Below are positions 1 to 5,333 of a stretch of DNA of 5,501 bases, piece after piece (the first letter of the stretch is position 1; each line of letters starts with the position of its first letter). The notes below the pieces were generated by a model. The model was not told where the DNA came from. It made no database searches and worked only from the letters and a program-made list of their open reading frames with translations. The position numbers were made by a program, and so were the translations under genes. The DNA comes from Nitrososphaerota archaeon (GTDB lineage Archaea > Thermoproteota > Nitrososphaeria > Nitrososphaerales > Nitrosopumilaceae), in NCBI GenBank assembly GCA_028867395.1, contig JAGWGO010000114.1, positions 1 through 5,501 of the forward strand, in the 5' to 3' direction.

Positions 1-491
1 GATACTCCTGCCTGGTTTACGATATCAACATGAAGTACACGGTCAGGTGGAATATTCCACGAGACCCATGTGTTTATGGTATTTCCTTGCAAGTTCTGGA
101 TCAAGTACCCTGTCTTGTAATTTGTTAAGATGTTAGTCATTGTCTGAAGCACAATTTGTTCCTCATAATACGAATATCCTACAAATCCGACCGTCGCAGC
201 AATCCATATCAAGACAATTAATCCGTAAAACCTTTTTGATATGTTGGGATTTTTTCTGTGTTCTTGTTCTGTGATGTCTTGCGACAACATTTTAATTTGC
301 GAAGCTTCCTTTTCCTTGTGAATTTCTGATTCTGTAGTTTGTTTGGCCTTGGTTAGCTCCTCTTCTAGCCTGAGAATCTCCTGTTGGTATATTTTCATTA
401 ATTCTTTTAACAAAATATTTTGTTGTTCGACATTTCTTAATTTTTTTATCTTTCGTGTAATCCGTTGACGGAAATTTTTGTTCTTTTTCAT
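1..491 (-). CDS. Single-pass membrane protein with N-terminal coiled coil (partial, C-terminus outside window)
   Basis: The gene reads leftward from an ATG at 491-489 and stays open to the window edge, giving 163 residues and no stop. Seen: a strongly basic N-terminus (MKKNKNFRQRITRK), then a Glu/Lys/Gln-rich heptad-like stretch at about residues 18-80 that should form a coiled coil in the cytoplasm. One clear transmembrane helix follows at about 88-108 (FYGLIVLIWIAATVGFVGYS), then the beginning of a probably extracytoplasmic domain containing SWNIPPDRVLHVDIVNQAG. The in-frame stop TAA just upstream makes 491 the first possible ATG. A different frame is open from 510 to 292 and would give a start at MNIMDKNEKEQK; an N-terminal frameshift therefore cannot be excluded, but the 491 frame is the one that continues through the coiled coil and membrane helix. 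It starts 26 bases after the end of the broken receiver gene on the same strand and may have shared its transcript. I do not recognise the family; the outer domain may be an enzyme or a binding domain, and nothing visible decides this. Confidence 0.8.
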   Translation of the reverse strand, partial: MKKNKNFRQRITRKIKKLRNVEQQNILLKELMKIYQQEILRLEEELTKAKQTTESEIHKEKEASQIKMLSQDITEQEHRKNPNISKRFYGLIVLIWIAATVGFVGYSYYEEQIVLQTMTNILTNYKTGYLIQNLQGNTINTWVSWNIPPDRVLHVDIVNQAGV

Positions 492-517
492 TTTTATCCA
501 TTATGTTCACTGTAATC

Positions 518-892
518 TCATTTCTCAGGAATTCGAATCAGGTCAAAAGTATTAAGCAGAAAATCCGGTTTCAAGTGGTTTTTTAAAAATGGATTTCACT
601 CCTTTGTTTTTTAATTCTTCTATCTGTTGGTCAGAAATATATTCACTAGTAGTTGAAATAACTATATTTTGATTGTTCATATTCCCTGTCTTTTCAAGTT
701 CCCGAATTATGTAATAGCCGATCATCTCGGGCATTTCAAGCTCAAGGAAGGTGATGTCGTATTGATTTCTTTTCAAGGTATCAACGCGTTACTGCCGTTG
801 GTTATAGCAACACATGGATGTCCTTTACTTTGCAGGAACTCGCATAGTATGTCTGCAATATCCTTATCGCTATCAATTACAAGCACATTCAT
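518..892 (-). pseudogene. Disrupted response-regulator receiver domain (two frameshifts, phospho-Asp replaced by Glu)
   Basis: Three pieces in two frames rebuild one CheY-like receiver of about 120 residues. Piece one starts at ATG 892 (MNVLVIDSDKDIADIL...NGSNAL) and hits TGA at 775-773. Piece two, shifted by one base near 782-784, reads DTLKRNQYDITFLELEMPE... to ...VKSIFKKPLET. Piece three, shifted back near 563-568, reads DFLLNTFDLIRIPEK and stops at 520-518. Rebuilt this way it aligns without gaps over the first 56 residues to the intact regulator at 4399-4767 (NGSNAL-D against DGRNALD, LELEMPE against LDLAMPE, KKPLETDFLL against KKPVTPEVLL). Odd points: the phospho-acceptor position (D51 in the paralog) is Glu, codon GAG at 743-741, and the acidic pair is D-S rather than D-D. 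The KP motif is kept. The start is fixed by an in-frame TAG just upstream. Even if the indels were sequencing errors, this receiver could not be phosphorylated in the usual way. Confidence 0.85.
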
Positions 893-917
893 GCTATTCT
901 ACATAATTTCATTCCTA

Positions 918-924
918 AGGGGAG
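918..924 (+). promoter_or_regulatory. Purine-rich ribosome binding site deciding a TTG start
   Basis: AGGGGAG lies six bases before TTG at 931. It is the best Shine-Dalgarno-like element near this gene and favours the TTG at 931 over the in-frame ATG at 949, which would be 24 bases away. The in-frame TAA at 916-918 excludes any longer version. Confidence 0.5.
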
Positions 925-932
925 ATAAAATT
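921..932 (-). promoter_or_regulatory. Possible TATA-like box for the leftward genes
   Basis: On the minus strand the 38-base divergent spacer and the first bases of the rightward gene contain AATTTTATC, centred near 927. Archaeal transcription usually begins about 25 bases downstream of the TATA box, which would be near 901, about nine bases before the receiver start at 892. The region is AT-rich, so the match is weak evidence. Confidence 0.25.
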
Positions 933-1146
933 GGCATCATTATCAAAAATGATAATTGAGATATTATCAAACGTGGAAATTGAATCTCCGCTTTTTAAAT
1001 CCTGTCCGGTATGGGAGTTCATGAATGGTGGATTTGAGTTAATTGAGAGCAAATTTGATACCGGTAGGCTTTACCTCATTTCTAATACAGTGCGTGAAAT
1101 TCCATATCATGTTACAAAATCAGAACCTATGCGGAAAGGAGAATAA
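931..1146 (+). CDS. Small protein of unknown function, first gene of the kinase operon
   Basis: A 71-residue frame starting at TTG (931), with ATG 949 as the alternative start. The product has no membrane helix or signal peptide. It opens with a short amphipathic segment (SKMIIEILSNVEIESPLFK), followed by SCPVWEFMNGGFELIE and a likely beta-rich part (GRLYLISNTVREIPYHVTKS). There is a single Cys. I do not recognise the family. Nine bases separate its stop from the eight-helix membrane protein, and an AGGAG at 1137-1141 lies inside its last codons, so it is probably co-transcribed with that gene. It diverges from the broken receiver with 38 bases between them. Being first in a sensory operon, it may be a small regulator or adaptor, but that is inference from position. 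The composition reads as a real protein, but length and the non-ATG start leave some doubt. Confidence 0.6.
   Translation: MASLSKMIIEILSNVEIESPLFKSCPVWEFMNGGFELIESKFDTGRLYLISNTVREIPYHVTKSEPMRKGE
936..956. repeat. Two overlapping short inverted repeats at the start of the operon
   Basis: ATCATT (936-941) pairs with AATGAT (948-953), and ATTATC (939-944) pairs with GATAAT (951-956). Each is a perfect six-base arm with a six-base spacer, and the two foldings exclude each other. The element lies over codons 2-9 of the 71-aa gene and next to the divergent spacer. It could be a binding site for a dimeric regulator or an RNA hairpin near the start codon; in AT-rich DNA it could also be chance. Confidence 0.3.
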
Positions 1147-1155
1147 TCTAAAAAC

Positions 1156-1932
1156 ATGCTTTCTACAAAAAACCAGAAATATCTAGCAATATCTCTAGGC
1201 GTTACATTTCTCATTTGGCTAATCCCATTTTTGCTCGGAAAGAACATAGCCGTTTTTAAAGATGACCTATTTTACATCGTATTAACTGTCCTATTGGTTA
1301 TGGTCTCAATTTACAGAGTCGTCTATACACAAGAAAAAACTTTGCGCATAACATGGATTTTGTTTTTGATCTCTTCATTTGCTATGCTCGTTGCGCAACA
1401 CATGTGGTCATTTGATGAACTGATACTTGATGTAAAGCCGTTTCCTTCCTATGCAGATATTGCCTTTCTAATAGGGTATCTTTCGTGGATCCCATTTTTT
1501 GGCATGTTCATCAAGCCCATGAAAAAGTACATATCAAAAAAGATAGTTATCATTGCAATTGTTGTTTCCGGTGCAATAATTATTCCAAATCTGATTATTT
1601 TGATTCAATCTGCAGCAGGAGCATTTACGATCGAAAACACACTGTTGTCAGCTTATCCAATAATAGATGGAATAGTATTCTTTCCTGTAACTATTGGCAT
1701 GATGTTGTTTTTCAAAGGTAAGACAAACTTTTTCCCATCATTAATGTTTTTTGCGATGATCTCCCAACTAATCGCTGATGTTATCTTTGAAATAGATAGT
1801 GCAAACGGAACGTATTACAGCGGAAGCCTTGCGGATCTGTTCTTCTACATTCCATTCATACTGTTTATGTTTGGAACCTATGATCTAAGTGCATTAGAAA
1901 AGAAGCAAAATGTGAATGTGAAAAACACATGA
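1156..1932 (+). CDS. Stand-alone eight-helix membrane sensor-like protein
   Basis: 258 residues with eight hydrophobic segments at about 9-28, 37-57, 65-82, 100-119, 130-151, 167-186, 192-210 and 224-243, and only a short charged tail (SALEKKQNVNVKNT). Two matching motifs mark an internal duplication of four helices: PSYADIAFLIGY at 97-108 and GSLADLFFYIPF at 223-234, both placing Ser-x-Ala-Asp at the start of the fourth helix of each half. Acidic residues also sit in helix 3-4 and 7-8 loops (FDELILD; ADVIFEIDSANGTYY). This arrangement is, from memory, the membrane input module found N-terminal to GGDEF domains or histidine kinases. Here no output domain is attached, so the protein is probably a separate membrane input or partner for the kinase. 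Its stop overlaps the kinase start (ATGA at 1929-1932), which supports coupled synthesis. The start at 1156 follows AGGAG at 1137-1141 at a rather long spacing of 14 bases. The ligand is unknown. Confidence 0.88.
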   Translation: MLSTKNQKYLAISLGVTFLIWLIPFLLGKNIAVFKDDLFYIVLTVLLVMVSIYRVVYTQEKTLRITWILFLISSFAMLVAQHMWSFDELILDVKPFPSYADIAFLIGYLSWIPFFGMFIKPMKKYISKKIVIIAIVVSGAIIIPNLIILIQSAAGAFTIENTLLSAYPIIDGIVFFPVTIGMMLFFKGKTNFFPSLMFFAMISQLIADVIFEIDSANGTYYSGSLADLFFYIPFILFMFGTYDLSALEKKQNVNVKNT

Positions 1933-4259
1933 AACTTTTCTTCTCAATTCTTCTAATTGCATTCGGCATAATAATAACGTCAGAAGTAATTGGTGTAATT
2001 TTCATTTATGAGGTAAAGGTAAACATGGAAAATACGATACTGGATAGTGCAGAAGAAAAGAACCAATTGCTAGTAAACAGAATTGATAGCTACATTTCGG
2101 ATAGAACAATAGACATGCTTAACCTTGTAAATGACAAGTCTGTTTTGCAGGCCGTAGTCTCTTCCAATGCAGACTTTCAAAAGATGGATAACCCAAGACA
2201 GTACGTTGAGACTCAAAATGCGACTTGGAATTCCACACCTAGAAATACGAGCCCGTCGCTCATGTTAAACATCACACAAAACCCCACAGCTGACCGACTA
2301 CGAGAGATGATGAATATTGAAAAAGCGATCTTTCACAGTGATGTGTTTAGCAGAATGCTTTTGGCCAATTCATATGGAGCCGTTGTGGCCGCAAGCGAAG
2401 CACCTGCTGATTATGACCAGTTTACAGAGTCGTGGTACGTTGAAGTAAAACAGGATGGGCTGCATGTAGGTAACGTGACAATGGACAAACCTTCTGGCAT
2501 TGTGGGAATTCCCATTGCAGTAAGGATTAATGACGAAAATGGAAATTTTGTCGGTGTTGCAAAGGGGATAATCAGCATCAACAACGTATTTCATATGTTA
2601 TCTAATCAAATGGCAACGCAGAAAATTATGCCAGTAAAATACGAACTGTTTGACAGCAAAGGTACTGTCTTGTATTCTAGTGATCCCACCGAAAAACCAC
2701 TTGCTACCTCATTTCCTGTTGATTTTGTGCAGAATATAACAGGACACTCAGGAAGTTTTGTCTATACTCATCCTGAAGAGGGACAACATTTTGTAGTCTA
2801 TGTTACTTCCAACTCTTCGAAAATCACTCCAACTGGTAACTGGATTCTCGCAACGGAATACGATCCAGTACAAATGCTAAAACCTGTAAGAGACATGACA
2901 ACTCTTCTGATTATCATAATGTTTGTATTGATTCCTATTACTTGCATTGTGGTATTTGTAATTTCTAGAAGAATTGAAAGACCATTGTCGTACATCATAT
3001 CTACCTTGCATGGTTTTTCAAAACGTGATGTAAAGTATATTGTGCCTAATGGATCTGATGAAATTAAAGAACTGGCGGCAAATTTCAATCAGATGATGAA
3101 ATCCGTGACAGAATCTGAAAGGAAAATAATCGAATCAGAGGGGCTATACAGAGATCTCTTTGAATCATCCCCCGACCCTGTAAGACTTATTGACTTGAAT
3201 GGAATAGTAATCGATGTTAATCAAGCCTTTGTTAAAAAATTTGGATATTCTAAAGAAGAAGCTATCGGACAACCCCTTTCCTCGAGTCTTGTCGAGACTA
3301 GTCAATATGACATACAACAAATACTGCAAGAACTGAAGAGAGGAATTAAGATTGATAGCATGCAAGTTTTGTACAGAAAGAAAGACGGATCCACCTTTCC
3401 TGCATTGCTAAGTGCTACGCCATTTTGTGACTCTAAAAACAAACTTGTAGGATATGTTGGAATAATAAAGGATGTATCTGAGCTTATTGAAGCAAAAACA
3501 AAAATAGAAGAAAAGGAAGCAACGATAGAATCACAGTATGCCAAGCTTGCTCAAGTGGATAAGCTAAAAGATGAATTCTCATCGATGATATCTCACGAAT
3601 TAACTACACCACTGTTTCCAATAAAATTCCATGCTGCAATGCTAAAAGACCCAAAGAATTTTGGCACCTTAAACAAGGACCAACTAAATTCAGTCAATGA
3701 GATTTATCAAAATTCGGAGAAACTTGAAAGGCTAATCTCTGATGTCCTTGAAGTCCAAAAACTTGAAATGGGAGTAACTATGTTCAAAAAAGAGTCTTTT
3801 GAAGTAGATGAATTTATGAACAAAATTTTTGCAAACAACCTGCCGTACATGGGAAATAAACAGATAAAATTTGTAAATTCCACAAAAGCTAAGACGCGGA
3901 TTACAAGTGACTCTGACAGACTGGGTCAGGTCTTTAGTAACTTGATTATCAATTCTGTAGACTTTGTGCCAGATAAAGTAGCTATGATTGAGATCAATGC
4001 AAAAGACGAGGGAAACTATATCTTGTTTTATGTCAAAGACAATGGATCTGGAATTCCAAAAGACAAACAAGAAAACCTCTTCAAAAAGTTTTACCAAATA
4101 GATACCTCCCCTACCAGAAGGCATAGGGGAAGTGGACTAGGTCTGTCAATATGTAAAGGGATAGTAGATGGTCTTGGGGGCACTATATGGTTGGAGAGTG
4201 CAGTAGGAGTAGGGACTGTAGTTTATTTCAAAATCCCAAAAGTTGCTGTAACTAGATGA
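1929..4259 (+). CDS. Membrane sensor histidine kinase (Cache-like sensor, HAMP, PAS, HisKA, HATPase_c)
   Basis: 776 residues. A first membrane helix at about 4-27 and a second at 326-346 (LLIIIMFVLIPITCIVVFVIS) enclose a roughly 295-residue outer domain. That domain has double-Cache features: a long initial helix (VNRIDSYISDRTIDMLNLVN), NSYGAVVAAS, ESWYVEV around W169, and NGNFVGVAKGIISI. A HAMP linker follows (about 346-400), then a PAS domain (about 405-517, LFESSPDPVRLIDLNG to VGIIKDVSEL) and a short coiled coil. In the kinase core the H-box is SMISHELTTPL with phospho-acceptor H556. The N-box has N675 (NLIINSVDF), the G1 box is DNGSGIP at 704-710, the F-box is LFKKFYQ, and the G2 box is GSGLGL at 734-739. 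All catalytic motifs are present. Thr replaces the usual Arg/Lys after HEL. It should autophosphorylate in response to an outer signal and pass phosphate to the regulator at 4399-4767. ATGA overlaps join it to the genes on both sides. The ligand cannot be told from the sequence. Confidence 0.97.
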   Translation: MKLFFSILLIAFGIIITSEVIGVIFIYEVKVNMENTILDSAEEKNQLLVNRIDSYISDRTIDMLNLVNDKSVLQAVVSSNADFQKMDNPRQYVETQNATWNSTPRNTSPSLMLNITQNPTADRLREMMNIEKAIFHSDVFSRMLLANSYGAVVAASEAPADYDQFTESWYVEVKQDGLHVGNVTMDKPSGIVGIPIAVRINDENGNFVGVAKGIISINNVFHMLSNQMATQKIMPVKYELFDSKGTVLYSSDPTEKPLATSFPVDFVQNITGHSGSFVYTHPEEGQHFVVYVTSNSSKITPTGNWILATEYDPVQMLKPVRDMTTLLIIIMFVLIPITCIVVFVISRRIERPLSYIISTLHGFSKRDVKYIVPNGSDEIKELAANFNQMMKSVTESERKIIESEGLYRDLFESSPDPVRLIDLNGIVIDVNQAFVKKFGYSKEEAIGQPLSSSLVETSQYDIQQILQELKRGIKIDSMQVLYRKKDGSTFPALLSATPFCDSKNKLVGYVGIIKDVSELIEAKTKIEEKEATIESQYAKLAQVDKLKDEFSSMISHELTTPLFPIKFHAAMLKDPKNFGTLNKDQLNSVNEIYQNSEKLERLISDVLEVQKLEMGVTMFKKESFEVDEFMNKIFANNLPYMGNKQIKFVNSTKAKTRITSDSDRLGQVFSNLIINSVDFVPDKVAMIEINAKDEGNYILFYVKDNGSGIPKDKQENLFKKFYQIDTSPTRRHRGSGLGLSICKGIVDGLGGTIWLESAVGVGTVVYFKIPKVAVTR

Positions 4260-4402
4260 GTCTTCATCCAATAGAGTCAAGAAAAGCATCGAAAGTTGTA
4301 TTGCAATATAGTGCCGAGGGTCTGAATTTTCATGGATGCATCTTCAGGGATTTTAGTGTACCGGATACTTTATCTAAGTTAGGAGAATATGTAATTTTAT
4401 GA
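4256..4402 (+). CDS. 48-residue microprotein between kinase and regulator
   Basis: An ATG at 4256 overlaps the kinase stop (ATGA, 4256-4259), and the TGA stop overlaps the regulator start (ATGA, 4399-4402), so the frame fills the gap between kinase and regulator exactly. The protein begins MSLHPIESRKASK, continues with a likely beta hairpin (VVLQYSAEGLNFHGCIF), and ends in a short helix and hydrophobic terminus (VPDTLSKLGEYVIL). It has one Cys, no membrane helix and no signal peptide. I do not recognise it. The two exact 4-base overlaps match the other junctions in this operon and are the main evidence that it is translated. By position it may bind or tune the kinase or the regulator, or act mainly as a translational relay between them; this is inference. 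It could also be the shrunken remnant of a longer gene. Confidence 0.68.
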   Translation: MSLHPIESRKASKVVLQYSAEGLNFHGCIFRDFSVPDTLSKLGEYVIL

Positions 4403-4767
4403 AAATTTTGGTTGTTGATGATAATGAAAGCATAGTGCGTATGCTAAAAAGTTTTTTCGAGTTGAGAGGCTATGAGTGTATGCCAAGCCTTGATGGGAGA
4501 AATGCTCTGGATCTCATGACGAGAGAAAAATTTGATGCGGTTATTCTTGATTTGGCAATGCCAGAATTTAGCGGCTATGACATAATTGACGAACTTGGGA
4601 AAAGTGGAAAAATAAAGGATCAAAACATCATTGTACTTACAGCATCTTCTATTGCATCGGACAAGATAAATTTACTGCTAAAACAGGGAATAAAATCATG
4701 TCTTAAAAAACCTGTTACGCCTGAAGTCTTACTTGACATTTTATCGTCTGTACAGAAATCAAGGTGA
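4399..4767 (+). CDS. Receiver-only response regulator (CheY-like)
   Basis: 122 residues covering a single receiver domain and nothing else. Seen: MKILVVDDNES with the acidic pair D7/D8, phospho-acceptor D51 in ILDLAMPEFSGYD, T81 in IIVLTASS, and K104-P105 in CLKKPVTPE. All residues needed for Mg2+ binding, phosphorylation and switching are present. It is the expected partner of the kinase two frames upstream and acts in the cytoplasm. With no DNA-binding or enzymatic output domain it must act by binding another protein, or by relaying or draining phosphate. The start overlaps the 48-aa gene stop (ATGA), and its own stop overlaps a GTG start (GTGA, 4764-4767). AGGAG at 4381-4385 is 13 bases upstream, so translation coupling is more likely than independent initiation. 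It is a clear paralog of the broken receiver at 518-892. Confidence 0.97.
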   Translation: MKILVVDDNESIVRMLKSFFELRGYECMPSLDGRNALDLMTREKFDAVILDLAMPEFSGYDIIDELGKSGKIKDQNIIVLTASSIASDKINLLLKQGIKSCLKKPVTPEVLLDILSSVQKSR

Positions 4768-5204
4768 TTCAAATAAAAAATATCGTTGTAAATTCTGGAT
4801 TCAATGCTGAGTTCTTATTTTGGATTTGAAAAAATATGGGCAGGGCAGACCTTGTGGCATTTCCAAGAGCCTTGCCTGTAAGGCTGATGGAAGGCTATCC
4901 TGAAAAGCAAGTAATTGCGTTGACAGATTACGTGTCAAAAGACATCATGGTGAATATCATGTCAGTGCTGTAGGGTGAGTTTACCACTGAAAGTTTCTTG
5001 AAAGTAGTGGAATCATGGGCAAAAGTTTCTAATATTCCATTTAGGCGTGAGACAAAAGGAAGCTTGAGCACGTGTAATCCAACACGACCTGAGAAAAAAT
5101 TGGTCACTGTACTTGGTCAACTCTTCAAAAACGTGATCGAGGAACAGTCTAGCAAAAGAGTTGCAATTGAAACGACTGACAAGACAGTCATGTTTCGTTT
5201 CTAA
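4764..5204 (+). pseudogene. Unknown gene interrupted by two in-frame stops (TGA and TAG)
   Basis: One reading frame of 147 codons runs from a GTG overlapping the regulator stop (GTGA) to TAA at 5202-5204, broken by TGA at 4827-4829 and TAG at 4971-4973. The three parts are 21 codons (IQIKNIVVNSGFNAEFLFWI), 47 codons containing ATG at 4836 (MGRADLVAFPRALPVRLMEG...IMSVL), and 76 codons (GEFTTESFLKVVESWAKVSN...DKTVMFRF). Phase is kept across both stops and the style is continuous and protein-like, so this looks like one gene hit by two nonsense changes (CAG to TAG would be a single C-to-T). It resembles, from unverified memory, the C-terminal module of uncharacterised thaumarchaeal proteins with a GRAD...FP motif and a final beta strand. 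No catalytic motif is visible. If expressed, the pieces 4836-4973 or 4998-5204 (TTG start) might be made separately, but no good ribosome binding site supports this. Confidence 0.65.
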
Positions 5205-5216
5205 ATCTGCACCTTC

Positions 5217-5241
5217 TTGAAATAACTAATTGAAATAGACT
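5217..5241. repeat. Short tandem-like direct repeat
   Basis: TTGAAATAACT (5217-5227) and TTGAAATAGACT (5230-5241) are nearly identical and start 13 bases apart. They lie just past the last stop of the operon, about 60-80 bases before the TATA-like box of the next gene. They could be paired regulator sites; the AT-rich composition makes chance possible. Confidence 0.35.
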
Positions 5242-5299
5242 CAAATTCATTCATAACTTTAGAATAGTATCATACATTCTTCCTTTTCACCTAATGTGT

Positions 5300-5309
5300 A
5301 ATATTTATT
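5300..5309 (+). promoter_or_regulatory. TATA-like box for the 5334 gene
   Basis: AATATTTATT is centred about 30 bases before the ATG at 5334. With the usual archaeal spacing of about 25 bases, the transcript would begin only a few bases before the ATG, giving a nearly leaderless mRNA. No Shine-Dalgarno-like sequence is present in front of the ATG, which fits that reading. Confidence 0.45.
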
Positions 5310-5333
5310 TGTGGGTCAAATTCACCCTGACGC

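Larger units (their letters stand above)
5205..5333. other. Intergenic spacer after the operon
   Basis: No open frame or RNA gene is seen. A pyrimidine-rich run at about 5275-5289 (CATTCTTCCTTTTC) could serve as an archaeal T-rich terminator for the operon, though it is interrupted by Cs and has no hairpin. A near-direct repeat (5217-5241) and a TATA-like box (5300-5309) are listed separately. Confidence 0.5.

Noticed and set aside
669..959. 96-codon plus-strand frame opposite the broken receiver
   Set aside because: It is antisense to clearly conserved receiver sequence, and its product has no recognisable character; it runs into the start of the 71-aa gene in another frame.
1485..1721. 78-codon plus-strand frame overlapping the eight-helix gene
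   Set aside because: It is a shifted-frame shadow with unusual His/Cys/Ser/Asn-rich composition; the main frame has clear membrane helices there.
2370..3544. Several minus-strand open frames of 66-96 codons opposite the kinase sensor, HAMP and PAS regions
   Set aside because: All are antisense to a strongly supported 776-aa gene and have no start signals or recognisable motifs.
3732..4124. 130-codon minus-strand frame inside the kinase gene
   Set aside because: It lies antisense to the conserved HisKA/HATPase region; the product is Cys-, Phe- and Lys-rich without domain character, as expected for a shadow frame.
4109..4132. Inverted repeat TCCCCTA...TAGGGGA within the kinase gene
   Set aside because: It encodes the ATP-lid segment before the G2 box, lies far from any gene boundary, and has no T-run; most likely chance within coding sequence.
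4868..4885. Inverted repeat AGCCTT...AAGGCT after the regulator, considered as a terminator
   Set aside because: It lies inside the continuing gene frame, is not followed by a T-run, and archaeal termination does not depend on such hairpins.
4971..4973. TAG read as pyrrolysine or another recoding event
   Set aside because: A TGA also interrupts the same frame, no recoding element is visible, and pyrrolysine use is not known to me in this lineage; nonsense mutation or read error is simpler.
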